DNA from: Auraticoccus cholistanensis | GTDB lineage: Bacteria; Actinomycetota; Actinomycetes; Propionibacteriales; Propionibacteriaceae | Reading direction: 5' to 3' | DNA: 48,228 nt | NCBI RefSeq assembly: GCF_009742705.1 | Contig: NZ_WPCU01000010.1 | Coordinates: forward strand, 129,838 to 178,065 | Shown here: positions 6,910 to 15,524 of the stretch, piece after piece | Position numbering within the stretch: position 1 is the stretch's first letter | How the letters are laid out: the number at the start of each line of letters is the position of its first letter | The notes under the pieces: model-generated | The model's input: the letters and a program-made list of their open reading frames with translations, nothing else | What the model was told of the DNA's origin: nothing | Database searches by the model: none | Made by a program: the position numbers and the translations under genes

Positions 6910-8559
6910 TCAGCTCACATCGCTCATCGCTAGCGACTCTCGTGCCTGCTTGAGCAGGCGGAAGCCGTAGGAGCGGCTCACCCCGTAGCGCTCGGCCACC
7001 GCCACACCTGAGAGCTTCGGGTCCTGCTTCAGGAGCTCAATGACCTCGGGCAACTGCTTCGGGAGCTTCGGTCCGCATGGCATGGGCTGGGCGTCCGCAG
7101 GCGCTCCATGGGTGGTGCCGTCGTCCCACATGATGCTGATGCGGTCCGTAGTGGACTTGTGGGGACCCGCATAGGGCTTGATGAAGATGACTCGGCAGTG
7201 CTGGGCCAGCATGGCCTGCCAGCCGTCGAAGTCGTAGGCGTCTTGGATCTGGTCGTCCCAGTCCTCTAGCCACTCCGTCTCCCCGATGGAGAAGTCCACG
7301 TTCTGCGGGAGCTCGTCGACCAGCGAGGGGGCCTTCTGCACCAGCTGCTCGCGGTAGTGCTCGTCGCGCTCCTTGGTGAGCTGCTTCCGCTCCTCGTCCA
7401 GCTCCTCCACTTGCGGCAGCAGGATGTCTCCCGAGACCCGCCCAGCGTTGTACGTCGCCATGAGCTCTTGGATCTTGGAGTTGACCTCGGCCAAGCGGCC
7501 CTCGCCAAGCCACTCGGCGGGAGGCTCTGCCTCGAGGTCGCCTTTGCACTCACTCAGGTGCACGAAGGTGGCCGTCTTCACGTAGCGCTCCAGCACGGAA
7601 GCCGTGATGCTGAAGTGCTGGCCCTTGCAGCGGTACATCTGCTCGCCGCGCACCACCACGCCGAACATCGGCTGGGAGCACTTGCCACAGCGCAGGTGGT
7701 GAGTCAGGAGGTACTTCCCGAAGCGGCGCTTAGGCGTATGGCGCTTCTCGATAGCCGCAAGCAGGGCCTCGTGCTGTTCCTCGGTCATGAGCGGCTCCCA
7801 CTCACCGATGATTGGCTTCCCCTGCTCGTCCCGCATAACCTCCTTCTTGTAGGTCATCCAGCCGCAGAGGCGAGGGTTCATCAGCACTACCTTGAGCGCT
7901 TGGTAGGTCCACTCCCTGCCAGCGGGAGTCAGAACGCCTTGCGCGTTCCACCTCTTGGCTATGGAGGTGATGGCCACACCTCCGAGCACCTGCTCAACGG
8001 CTTCCTTCAGGTGCGGAGCCTCGGTGGGGTGAAGCGCCTTGTAGTCCTCAGACCAGCCGAAGGCACGGTTGCCGCCCTTCCAGACTTTGCCCTCCATGGC
8101 TCGGCCTAGGTGGGCCCGCTTCAAGCGCTCTGAGGTGCGCTCAGCCTCGGCAGCGTCCCATGCGGCGACGGTGATGGCCAATGCACGGCCGTCCGCAGTG
8201 CTCAGGTCGTGGCTTCCCGGGACCACTGTGCGGATTCGAGGCTTGCCCTCGTCGGCTAACTGGATGAGCTCCATCCACTCGGCGGGGCGACGGGTCAGGC
8301 GGGAGTTGGAGTAGACGATGACGGTATCCGCAAGCCCTGGCCGCACGTCACGGAGCATGGAGGCATAGGCGGGCCGCACCTTCTTAGAAAGGTTGGAGGC
8401 ACTGATGTCGTTGTCGATGGCCACTCGCCACACTTCGATGCCCGAGCGCTCCGCAAGTGCACGGCAGTCCACTTCCTGCCGCTTGACGCCCACCTCTTGC
8501 CCGTCACCGTCTCGGCTAATTCGGCAGTAGATCACTGCCTTGCGGGAGGGTGAAGTCAC
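6910..8559 (-). CDS. Large serine integrase (site-specific recombinase)
   Basis: About 549 aa from the GTG at 8559. The N-terminal resolvase domain shows YCRISRDGDG with predicted nucleophile Ser15, then VYSNSRLTRRPAEWMEL and later RTSERLKRAHLGRAMEGKVW. A recombinase domain (about residues 165-265), a zinc-ribbon start LRCGKCSQPMFG, and a coiled-coil stretch (EVNSKIQELM through ERKQLTKERDEHY, about 365-420) follow. The last 40 residues form a helix-turn-helix-like segment, IELLKQDPKLSGVAVAERYG. It integrates and, with a directionality factor, excises the element. It lies 73 bp inside the right attachment core. The frame is open upstream, but that part overlaps the rlmN tail in another frame. 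No recombination directionality factor is recognisable. Confidence 0.9.
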   Translation of the reverse strand: MTSPSRKAVIYCRISRDGDGQEVGVKRQEVDCRALAERSGIEVWRVAIDNDISASNLSKKVRPAYASMLRDVRPGLADTVIVYSNSRLTRRPAEWMELIQLADEGKPRIRTVVPGSHDLSTADGRALAITVAAWDAAEAERTSERLKRAHLGRAMEGKVWKGGNRAFGWSEDYKALHPTEAPHLKEAVEQVLGGVAITSIAKRWNAQGVLTPAGREWTYQALKVVLMNPRLCGWMTYKKEVMRDEQGKPIIGEWEPLMTEEQHEALLAAIEKRHTPKRRFGKYLLTHHLRCGKCSQPMFGVVVRGEQMYRCKGQHFSITASVLERYVKTATFVHLSECKGDLEAEPPAEWLGEGRLAEVNSKIQELMATYNAGRVSGDILLPQVEELDEERKQLTKERDEHYREQLVQKAPSLVDELPQNVDFSIGETEWLEDWDDQIQDAYDFDGWQAMLAQHCRVIFIKPYAGPHKSTTDRISIMWDDGTTHGAPADAQPMPCGPKLPKQLPEVIELLKQDPKLSGVAVAERYGVSRSYGFRLLKQARESLAMSDVS

Positions 8560-8632
8560 GGGTGCACGCTGACACGGGTTGAACAGGCATTGATGCGCTT
8601 CTGACGATGCCCTTAGGTCGCTGACCCGCGCT

Positions 8633-9817
8633 CTATTCTTCCGCTGCGAGCTGCCCACACGCCGCGTCGATGTCGTTGCCTCGCGTGTCCCGCATCGTGG
8701 TGCTGATACCCCGCGCCTGAAGCCGCCTAACGAACTCCGCCATGTCCTCTTCGCGAGACCGCGTGTAAACGACCTCGTTGACCTTAGGTTCACGTTTGAT
8801 CGGGTTGAGCGGGATCAGGTTGACGTGCACCCAGCCCCAGTCGCCCCGGCGCTTGAGCACCGTGGCGAGCCGGTCCGCGCGCCAGGCCTGGTCGTTGATG
8901 TCCTTGATCAGCGCGTACTCGATCGAGACCCGGCGCCGGCTCACCCGGGCGTACTCCCAAGCGGCGTCGACGACCTCGTCCACCTTGTGACGGGTGTTGA
9001 TCGGCACCAGCGTGTCGCGCAGCTCGTCGTCGGGGGCGTGCAGGCTGACCGCCAGGGTCAGCGGGATGCCCTCCTCGGTGAGCTGCTGGATGCGCGGCAC
9101 CAGCCCCACGGTGGACAGCGTGACGCCGCGGGCGCTGATGCCCAGCCCGTCCGGCTCGGGTGCGGTGATGGTGCGGATGGCCTGCATCACCGAGGCGTAG
9201 TTGGCCATCGGCTCGCCCATCCCCATGAAGACGACGTTGGAGATCCGCCCCGGACCGCCGGCCGCCTCGCCGCGGGCCAGCGTGCGGGCACCGGCCACCA
9301 CCTGCTCGACGATCTCGGCGGTGCTCATGTTGCGCTGCAGACCGCCCTGGCCGGTGGCGCAGAAGGGGCAGGCCATCCCGCAGCCGGCCTGGGAGGAGAT
9401 GCAGATGGTGCTGCGGGTGCCGGGCCGGCCGACGCCGTAGCGCATCAGCACGCTCTCGACCAGCGCGCCGTCGTGCAGCCGCCACAGCGACTTGACCGTG
9501 GCCCCGTCGTCGCAGCCGAGGGTGCGCACCGGGTGCAGCAGCCGGGGGAAGAACTGGCTGGCCACGGCCTCCCGCACCGACGCCGGCAGGTCGGTCCAGC
9601 CGGTCGGGTCGTCGTCGAGGCGCTCGTACCAGTGCCGGGACAGCTGCTGGGCGCGGAAGGCCGGCAGCCCGGCCTCCACCACCCGCTGGCGGCGGGTGGC
9701 GGCGTCCAGGTCGCTCCAGTGCTCCGGCGGCTTGCCGCGCCGGGGCGCGCGCATCACCAGCGGCAGGGCGGGGGCGTCGTCGGGGACGACCTTCTCGAAG
9801 TCGTAGGTCTCGGTCAT
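8633..9817 (-). CDS. rlmN: 23S rRNA/tRNA adenine-C2 methyltransferase RlmN, chimeric C-terminus
   Basis: Radical-SAM enzyme that methylates C2 of A2503 in 23S rRNA and A37 in some tRNAs. The 394-aa protein shows the cluster motif CGMACPFC, the preceding catalytic cysteine in [10 protein letters not shown], and GMGEPMANY. The last 59 residues (8633-8812) come from the integrated element: after PLNP it reads [19 protein letters not shown] instead of the native [14 protein letters not shown]. It is five residues longer, but retains [16 protein letters not shown] with the essential methyl-carrying cysteine. The ATG at 9817 follows GGAG; a GTG ten codons upstream would overlap cdsA. It is downstream of cdsA in the frr-cdsA-rlmN operon. 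Function is probably retained through the swapped tail. Confidence 0.95.
   Translation of the reverse strand: MTETYDFEKVVPDDAPALPLVMRAPRRGKPPEHWSDLDAATRRQRVVEAGLPAFRAQQLSRHWYERLDDDPTGWTDLPASVREAVASQFFPRLLHPVRTLGCDDGATVKSLWRLHDGALVESVLMRYGVGRPGTRSTICISSQAGCGMACPFCATGQGGLQRNMSTAEIVEQVVAGARTLARGEAAGGPGRISNVVFMGMGEPMANYASVMQAIRTITAPEPDGLGISARGVTLSTVGLVPRIQQLTEEGIPLTLAVSLHAPDDELRDTLVPINTRHKVDEVVDAAWEYARVSRRRVSIEYALIKDINDQAWRADRLATVLKRRGDWGWVHVNLIPLNPIKREPKVNEVVYTRSREEDMAEFVRRLQARGISTTMRDTRGNDIDAACGQLAAEE
8802..8812 (+). other. Attachment core, right end of element
   Basis: Second copy of GGGTTGAGCGG. The chromosomal side (8813 onward) continues the rlmN body. The element side (up to 8801) reads CCTTAGGTTCACGTTTGATC, whose CCTTAGG is the inverse of the CCCTAAG found next to the left core. 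This suggests the two element ends formed one dyad-symmetric attP before integration. Confidence 0.8.
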
Positions 9818-9839
9818 CAGGTGCTCCAGGGAAGTGGCC

Positions 9840-10751
9840 TCAGCCACCGGGGATCAGCAGGTACATGGTCAGCCACGCCACGGGGGCCGACACCAGGAGG
9901 GAGTCGAGCCGGTCCATCACCCCGCCGTGGCCGGGCAGGATCGAGCTCATGTCCTTGATCCCGACGTCGCGCTTGATCAGGGACTCGATCAGGTCTCCAC
10001 AGACGCCGATCCCCACCAGGGTGGCACCCAGCACCAAACCGACCCAGACCGGCGTGCCGAGGGTGAGCCGGGTCATCAGCACCGCGACCAGGCAGCCGAG
10101 CACCATGGAGCCGGCGAAGCCCTCCCAGGACTTCTTGGGGCTGATCCGCGGCGCCATCGGGTGGCGTCCGGCCAGCACCCCCACGGCGTAGCCGCCGATG
10201 TCGGAGCAGACCACGACCGCGATGAAGGTCAGCACCCGCAGCGAGCCGTCCTGGTCGGCCAGCATCAGCGACACGAACGCCCCCAGCAGCGGGACGTAGG
10301 CGATGATGAACAGGCTCGCGGCGACGTCCTTGACGTAGCCCTGCGCGCCCCCGGGCATCCGCCACACCAGCGAGGCCAGCACCGTGACGCCGATGGCGGC
10401 GAGCAGGATCGAGGTGGCGTCGGCGGCCGCGACGTCGCGCTGGCCGGCGAAGTAGGAGCCGACCACGATCAGGAAGGTGCCGCCGACGATCGGCACGATG
10501 GCCGCGTGCATCTGCAGCCGTCGCAGCGCGTGGTGCAGCTCGACGGCCGCCTGGGCCAGCGCGACCGCCACGAACACGGCGAAGCCGAGCTGGAACTTCC
10601 ACAGGCTCAGCAGCAGCAGCACCGCCAGCCCGACGCCGACCGCGATCGCGGCCGGCAGGTTGCGCCCGGCCCGGCCGTGCTGGGGCGGGGCGGGTGGGGT
10701 GTGGTACTCCGGCTCGAGCGCGCGGCCCGGCGGGGTGTCGGCGTCGCTCAC
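9840..10751 (-). CDS. cdsA: Phosphatidate cytidylyltransferase
   Basis: Makes CDP-diacylglycerol from phosphatidate and CTP at the membrane, the precursor for cardiolipin and phosphatidylinositol synthesis. The 303 residues have a proline-rich cytoplasmic N-terminus, about eight hydrophobic segments, and the family signature near the end: [20 protein letters not shown] followed by GVMDRLDS. The GTG start immediately follows the frr stop (TGA-GTG). The end lies only 22 bp before the ATG chosen for rlmN. It is therefore cotranscribed with frr, probably also with pyrH. Confidence 0.95.
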   Translation of the reverse strand: MSDADTPPGRALEPEYHTPPAPPQHGRAGRNLPAAIAVGVGLAVLLLLSLWKFQLGFAVFVAVALAQAAVELHHALRRLQMHAAIVPIVGGTFLIVVGSYFAGQRDVAAADATSILLAAIGVTVLASLVWRMPGGAQGYVKDVAASLFIIAYVPLLGAFVSLMLADQDGSLRVLTFIAVVVCSDIGGYAVGVLAGRHPMAPRISPKKSWEGFAGSMVLGCLVAVLMTRLTLGTPVWVGLVLGATLVGIGVCGDLIESLIKRDVGIKDMSSILPGHGGVMDRLDSLLVSAPVAWLTMYLLIPGG

Positions 10752-11309
10752 TCAGACCTCGAGGAGCTCGGCTTCTTTGCCCTTGAGCACCTCGTCGATC
10801 AGGTCGGTGTGCCGCTTGGTCAGCGCGTCCAGCTGCTTCTCGGCCCGGGTGACCTCGTCCTCGCCGGCCTCCTTGTCCTTCACCAGCCGGTCCAGGGCGT
10901 CCTTGGCGCTGCGACGGGCCGCGCGGACGGACACCCGGGCCTCCTCGGCCTTGCTGCGGGCCAGCTTGATGTACTCCCGGCGACGCTCCTCGGTCAGCTG
11001 GGGCAGCGTGACCCGGATCGTCTTGCCGTCGTTGGAGGGGTTGACCCCGAGGTCGGAGTCGCGGATGGCGCGCTCGATGGCCGACATCGACGAGGCGTCG
11101 TAGGGGGTGATCAGCACCATCCGGGCGTCGGGGACCTGGAAGCTCGCCAGCTGCTGCAGCGGCGTCGCGGCGCCGTAGTACTCCGCGCTGATCTTGTTGA
11201 ACATGGCGGGGTGGGCGCGGCCGGTCCGGATCGCGGCGAACTCCTCCTTGGCGTACTCCACCGCCCCGTCCATCCTGAGCTCGGCCTCGGTGATGATGTC
11301 GTCGATCAC
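10752..11309 (-). CDS. frr: Ribosome recycling factor
   Basis: 185 aa, the usual length. It splits post-termination ribosomes with EF-G. The full-length three-helix-bundle sequence is recognisable: [20 protein letters not shown] near the N-terminus, [20 protein letters not shown] in the middle, and [20 protein letters not shown] after it. GTG start. It lies between pyrH and cdsA on the same strand, the standard bacterial order. Confidence 0.97.
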   Translation of the reverse strand: MIDDIITEAELRMDGAVEYAKEEFAAIRTGRAHPAMFNKISAEYYGAATPLQQLASFQVPDARMVLITPYDASSMSAIERAIRDSDLGVNPSNDGKTIRVTLPQLTEERRREYIKLARSKAEEARVSVRAARRSAKDALDRLVKDKEAGEDEVTRAEKQLDALTKRHTDLIDEVLKGKEAELLEV

Positions 11310-11392
11310 GGTGATCGGCTTCCTTTCGGTGATCGTCTCGTGCTGGGGTCGTCTCGTGCTGGGAGGTGTGCTGCCCGGGGGCCCGGCCCGGC

Positions 11393-12103
11393 TCAGGCGT
11401 GCACCGTGGTCCCGATCCTCTCACCTGCGACGACCTTGACGATGTTGCCCTCGACGTCGAGGGAGAAGAACACCATCGGCAGCTTGTAGTCGCGGGCCAT
11501 GCTGATCGCGGTGGCGTCGGCCACCTTGAGGTTGCGGGCCAGGAACTCGTCGTAGCTGAGGTCGTCGAAGCGGACCGCGTCGGGGTTGGTGGCGGGGTCG
11601 GAGTCGTAGACCCCGTCGGTGCCGTTCTTGCCCATCAGCAGCACCTCGGCGCCGATCTCGAGGGCGCGCTGGGCGGCGACGGTGTCGGTGGAGAAGTAGG
11701 GCATCCCCGAGCCGGCGCCGAAGATGACCACCCGGCCCTTCTCCAGGTGCCGCTCGGCGCGGCGCGGGATGTAGGGCTCGGCGACCTGGCCCATGGTGAT
11801 GGCGGTCTGCACCCGGGTGTCGAGGCCGTTCTTCTCGCAGAAGTCCTGCAGCGCCAGGCAGTTCATCACCGTGCCGAGCATGCCCATGTAGTCGGCGCGG
11901 TCGCGCTCCATGCCCCGCTGCTGCAGCTCCGCGCCGCGGAAGAAGTTGCCGCCGCCGACCACCACGGCGACCTGCACGCCCTGGGCCACCACGTCGGCGA
12001 TCTGGGCCGCCATGCTGGACACGATGTCGGGGCTGACGCCGACCTGGCCGCCGCCGAAGGCCTCGCCGGAGAGCTTCAGCAGGACACGTGAGTATGCGGG
12101 CAA
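11393..12103 (-). CDS. pyrH: UMP kinase
   Basis: 236 aa, phosphorylating UMP to UDP. Amino-acid-kinase fold: LLKLSGEAF at the N-terminus, [23 protein letters not shown], and [15 protein letters not shown] near the UMP/ATP site. The start appears to be TTG at 12103, because GAGGAGCCGAC lies just before it and the family N-terminus ([11 protein letters not shown]) follows within a few residues. It begins just downstream of the tsf terminator and so heads the pyrH-frr-cdsA-rlmN transcript. Confidence 0.96.
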   Translation of the reverse strand: MPAYSRVLLKLSGEAFGGGQVGVSPDIVSSMAAQIADVVAQGVQVAVVVGGGNFFRGAELQQRGMERDRADYMGMLGTVMNCLALQDFCEKNGLDTRVQTAITMGQVAEPYIPRRAERHLEKGRVVIFGAGSGMPYFSTDTVAAQRALEIGAEVLLMGKNGTDGVYDSDPATNPDAVRFDDLSYDEFLARNLKVADATAISMARDYKLPMVFFSLDVEGNIVKVVAGERIGTTVHA

Positions 12104-12155
12104 GTCGGCTCCTCGTCATCGGTTCGTCGGCCGGGCGGACCGGCCCCAGCAGACA

Positions 12156-12191
12156 GCATGCGCCGCAGGGACGGTGCCCTGCGGCGCATGC
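12156..12191 (-). terminator. Transcription terminator between tsf and pyrH
   Basis: A perfect 15-bp stem, GCATGCGCCGCAGGG / CCCTGCGGCGCATGC, with the 6-base loop ACGGTG. It lies 53 bases downstream of the tsf stop. It should end the rpsB-tsf transcript. No T-run is obvious, as is common in high-GC actinobacteria. Confidence 0.8.
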
Positions 12192-12244
12192 CAGCCTAGC
12201 GTCGGACCCGGGCCGCGACGGCGGACCCAGGGGTGAGGTGCGGC

Positions 12245-13066
12245 TCAGGAGCCGGCGGCCTCGAAGCGGACGAAGCGGGAGACGGTGACCCCGGCGGCGT
12301 CCAGGACCTGCCCGACCGACTTCTTGTCGTCGGAGACGTAGGGCTGGTCGAGCAGCACGACGTCCTTGAAGTAGCCGTTCAGACGGCCCTCGACGATCCG
12401 CGAGATGGCCTGCTCGGGCTTGCCCTCCTCGCGCGCGGTGGCCTCGGCGATCCGGCGCTCGTTGGCGACGGTCTCCTCGGGCACCTCGTCGCGGGTGACG
12501 TAGGCCGGGCGCATGGCCGCGACCTGCATCGCGACGGAGCGGACCAGGGTCTCGTCGCCACCCTGGTACTCCACCAGCACACCCACCTGCGGAGGCAGGT
12601 CGGAGGCGCGGCGGTGCAGGTAGACGGCCGCCTCGCCCTCGAAGCGGGCGACGTTCTTGAGCTCGATCTTCTCGCCGATCTTGGCGGCCAGGGCCTGCAC
12701 GGCCTCGGCCACGGTCGAGCCGCTGGCCAGCTGCAGGGCGTTGGCCGACTCGACGTCGGTGGCGCCGCCCTGGTCGACGGCCGCGGCGATCTCGTTCGCC
12801 AGCGCGACGAACTCGTCGTTCTTGGCCACGAAGTCGGTCTCGGCGCCCAGCTGGATCAGGGCCTTGCCGGAGCTGGCCACCAGGCCGTTGCTGGCCTCGC
12901 GCTCCGAACCGCGCTTGGCGGCCTTCGCCTGGCCGGAGACACGGAGCACCTCGACGGCCTTGTCGAAGTCACCGTCGGCCTCGGTGAGGGCCTTCTTGGC
13001 GTCCATCATGCCGGCGCCGGTGGCGTCCCGGAGCTTCTTCACGTCCGATGCGGTGAACGATGCCAT
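12245..13066 (-). CDS. tsf: Translation elongation factor Ts
   Basis: 273 aa. Nucleotide exchange factor for EF-Tu. Visible are the UBA-like N-terminus ([19 protein letters not shown]), the EF-Tu-contacting TDFVAKND motif, and the C-terminal [15 protein letters not shown] segment. ATG at 13066 with AGAAGGAC upstream. It follows rpsB by 94 bp and precedes a strong terminator. Confidence 0.97.
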   Translation of the reverse strand: MASFTASDVKKLRDATGAGMMDAKKALTEADGDFDKAVEVLRVSGQAKAAKRGSEREASNGLVASSGKALIQLGAETDFVAKNDEFVALANEIAAAVDQGGATDVESANALQLASGSTVAEAVQALAAKIGEKIELKNVARFEGEAAVYLHRRASDLPPQVGVLVEYQGGDETLVRSVAMQVAAMRPAYVTRDEVPEETVANERRIAEATAREEGKPEQAISRIVEGRLNGYFKDVVLLDQPYVSDDKKSVGQVLDAAGVTVSRFVRFEAAGS

Positions 13067-13160
13067 CTGTGTCCTTCTCTCGTGGGCCTGCCGGGTTGCG
13101 CGGGCAGGTGCGTGCGTGGTCGGTGGCCGCGGGCGGAGGTCGTCCGCCCGCGGCGACGGG

Positions 13161-14117
13161 TCAGCTGCCGGAGGTGGTGCTGGTGCCGGCCTCGGTGGAG
13201 GCGGCACCGGTCCCGGCCTCGAGGGCGGAGCCGTCCGCGGCCTCGTCGGCCTGGGTGGCGGCCAGGTCGGCGTCCGGGGCCTCGGCGGTGGGGTCCTCCG
13301 CGGCGGCGGCCGGCAGGGCCTCGGCGGCCGGGGCCTCCACGGCGGCGGTCTGCTCGGCGCCGGCCAGCAGGTCGCGCTCCCAGTCCGGCATCGGCTCGGC
13401 CTCGGTCTCCTCGCCGGTCTGCGCGCCGGAGCGGGCCAGCAGGCCCTCGGCGACGGCGTCGGCCAGCACCCGGGTCAGCAGCGACACCGAGCGGATGGCG
13501 TCGTCGTTGCCGGGGATGGCGAAGTCGACCTCGTCGGGGTCGCAGTTGGTGTCGAGGATGCCGATCACGGGGATCTTGAGCTTGCGGGCCTCGTCGACGG
13601 CCAGGTGCTCCTTCTTGGTGTCGACGATCCAGACCGCCTGCGGGGTGCGGGCCATGTCGCGGATGCCGCTGAGGGTCTTGGCCAGCTTGTCCTTCTCGCG
13701 GCGCAGGATCAGCAGCTCCTTCTTGGTGAGCCCCGAGGCGGCGACGTCGTCGAAGTCGAGGCCCTCGAGCTCCTTGAGCCGCTGGATCCGCTTGCTGACG
13801 GTGCCGAAGTTGGTGAGCATCCCGCCCAGCCAGCGCTGGTTCACGTAGGGCATGCCGACCCGGCTCGCCTGCTCGGCGATGGACTCCTGGGCCTGCTTCT
13901 TGGTGCCGACGAAGAGGACGACGCCGCCCTTGGCCACGGTGTCCTTGACGAAGGCGTAGGCGCGGTCGATGTAGGTCAGCGACTGCTGCAGGTCGATGAT
14001 GTAGATGCCGTTGCGCTCGGTGAAGATGAAGCGCTTCATCTTGGGGTTCCACCGTCGGGTCTGGTGACCGAAGTGGACGCCGCTCTCGAGCAGCTGGCGG
14101 GTGGTGACGACGGCCAT
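13161..14117 (-). CDS. rpsB: 30S ribosomal protein S2 with long acidic/alanine-rich tail
   Basis: Ribosomal protein S2 of the small subunit. The core is typical ([54 protein letters not shown]). At 318 aa it is some 60-70 residues longer than most S2 proteins, owing to a low-complexity C-terminus of A, E, D, T and G after about residue 240. Similar acidic extensions occur in some actinobacterial S2 proteins and are probably disordered. The ATG at 14117 is preceded by AAGGATC. It heads rpsB-tsf. Confidence 0.97.
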   Translation of the reverse strand: MAVVTTRQLLESGVHFGHQTRRWNPKMKRFIFTERNGIYIIDLQQSLTYIDRAYAFVKDTVAKGGVVLFVGTKKQAQESIAEQASRVGMPYVNQRWLGGMLTNFGTVSKRIQRLKELEGLDFDDVAASGLTKKELLILRREKDKLAKTLSGIRDMARTPQAVWIVDTKKEHLAVDEARKLKIPVIGILDTNCDPDEVDFAIPGNDDAIRSVSLLTRVLADAVAEGLLARSGAQTGEETEAEPMPDWERDLLAGAEQTAAVEAPAAEALPAAAAEDPTAEAPDADLAATQADEAADGSALEAGTGAASTEAGTSTTSGS

Positions 14118-14412
14118 GGCCGTGATCCTTCCTTGGCACGCCTGCGGGCGCGCCGTACGGTTTCCCAGCACCGAACCGTTCGGTGCTGCCTGACGCAGAC
14201 CGGACCCGGACCTCCCTGAGGAGGACCGTGCGGGCCGGGCCGCCCTCGGGCGGCGTCTCTGCATGCGAAGTCAACCCGGACGGCCGGGTTGCCGCGTCGA
14301 GTGTAGTCGGGCCACCCGCGCAGTGCCACTCGGCCGAGGCCCTCCTCCGCCGCCGCGGCGACGGCGGCCCGGACGGGCGCACGGGGCGGGTGCGCGGGGC
14401 GGTCCGGGCGGG

Positions 14413-14451
14413 GTGTCCACAGCGGGTGCGGAGGACCGGCTCGTGTCCACA
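14413..14451 (+). promoter_or_regulatory. Two DnaA-box-like 9-mers upstream of the peptidase gene
   Basis: GTGTCCACA occurs at 14413-14421 and 14443-14451, 30 bp apart and in the same orientation. Each differs from the consensus DnaA box TTGTCCACA only at the first base. They lie in the rpsB/peptidase intergenic region. Binding is an inference. Confidence 0.3.
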
Positions 14452-14502
14452 GCCCGGGGGCGGCGGCGGTCCACCGGCGGGAGGAACGCCCACGGTGGTG
14501 GG

Positions 14503-15513
14503 GTGCCCGCCCCTGCTGCCCGCCCCGATCTGCGACGACGGTCGCCGCTCCTCCTGCTGCTGCTCCTGCTGGTCGTCCCACCGGCGCTGCTGCTGCCGCC
14601 CGCTCCCCCGGCAGCGGCGGAGGCGGTGGTCTGGCCGGAGCGGGCCGGCTGGCCGCTGGCCGGGGCGCCGCGGGTGGTGCGGCCCTTCGACCCACCGGCG
14701 CGGCGGTGGGAGGCGGGGCACCGCGGCCTCGACCTCGCCGCGGCCGCCGGTGAGGCCGTGCTGGCCGCCGCCGACGGCGTGGTCGCCTTCGCCGGCACGG
14801 TGGCGGGGCGGCCGGTGCTGACGGTGCGTCACGGCGCGCTGCGCACGACCTACGAGCCGGTGCGCGCCGCGGTCGCGGTCGGCACGCGGGTGCGGGCCGG
14901 GCAGCGGGTGGGGTGGGTGCAGCCCGGGCACTGCGGGCGGCGGGGGACGTGCCTGCACTGGGGTCTGCTGCGCGGCGAGGAGTACCTCGACCCGCTGCTG
15001 CTGCCGACCGCGGCCACGAACCGTGCCGAGCTGCGGCTGCTGCCGCCGGGGAGCGCGGCGCTGGCGCAGCGGCGCGCGGCCGGACGGGCGGCGACCGCAC
15101 CTGCTGGCGCACCGGGCCGGCACGGGTTCCTGCTGCCGGTGCGAGGACCGGTCACCTCCCGGTTCGGACCGCGGCTGCACCCGGTGCTGGGGGTCCGGCG
15201 GCTGCACGACGGCACCGACTTCGGCGTGCCCTGCGGCACCCCGATCCGGGCCGCCCGCGGAGGCACCGTGGTGGAGCGGGTGCTGCACCCGGCCTACGGC
15301 CACCGGCTGGTGCTCGACCACGGCGAGGTGGCCGGGCACCGGTTCCGCACCTCCTACAACCACGCGCTGGGATGGACGGTGCCGGTCGGGGCGCGGGTGC
15401 ACCGGGGGCAGGTGGTCGGTCGCGTCGGCAGCACCGGCTGGTCGACCGGCTGCCACCTCCACCTCATGATGGAGGTGGACGGGGCGCTGGCCGACCCCGA
15501 GCAGTGGCTGTGA
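14503..15513 (+). CDS. Secreted M23 (LytM-type) peptidase with two M23 domains
   Basis: 336 aa from a GTG at 14503. An Arg-rich start and a long Leu run ending PPAAAEA form a signal peptide. The first M23-like domain (about residues 45-165) has GHRGLDLAAAAGEAVLAA and a terminal CLHWGLLRGEEYLDPL. The second (about 210-336) has the stricter metal ligands HDGTDFGVPCGTPIRAARGG and HLHLMMEVDG. Each resembles a complete M23 fold. The first domain keeps H-x3-D and the C-terminal H in LHWGL but lacks the HxH form, so only the second is confidently catalytic. It would act on peptidoglycan outside the membrane. It is divergent from rpsB. Confidence 0.85.
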   Translation: MPAPAARPDLRRRSPLLLLLLLLVVPPALLLPPAPPAAAEAVVWPERAGWPLAGAPRVVRPFDPPARRWEAGHRGLDLAAAAGEAVLAAADGVVAFAGTVAGRPVLTVRHGALRTTYEPVRAAVAVGTRVRAGQRVGWVQPGHCGRRGTCLHWGLLRGEEYLDPLLLPTAATNRAELRLLPPGSAALAQRRAAGRAATAPAGAPGRHGFLLPVRGPVTSRFGPRLHPVLGVRRLHDGTDFGVPCGTPIRAARGGTVVERVLHPAYGHRLVLDHGEVAGHRFRTSYNHALGWTVPVGARVHRGQVVGRVGSTGWSTGCHLHLMMEVDGALADPEQWL

Positions 15514-15524
15514 CCCGGCGCCCC

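Larger units (their letters stand above)
2865..8812. mobile_element. Integrative element (about 5.94 kb) in the 3' end of rlmN, carrying a restriction-modification module
   Basis: The boundaries rest on three observations. The native rlmN tail is stranded at 2711-2875, whereas the rlmN body at 8813-9817 runs into a diverged tail. An exact 11-bp repeat GGGTTGAGCGG occurs at 2865-2875 and 8802-8812. A large serine integrase gene lies directly inside the right end. One unit (one core copy plus the interior) is 5937 bp. Cargo is a DNA methyltransferase, a PD-(D/E)xK protein, an IS3-disrupted small gene and a replacement rlmN tail. No replication, transfer, capsid or relaxase genes are visible, so it is an integrate-only or mobilisable island rather than a complete phage or ICE. 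Base composition is clearly less GC-rich than the flanks. Confidence 0.9.

Noticed and set aside
8560-8793. N-terminal extension of the integrase frame (78 codons)
   Set aside because: It overlaps the functional rlmN tail in another frame, has no resolvase similarity, and the conserved domain starts right after the GTG at 8559.
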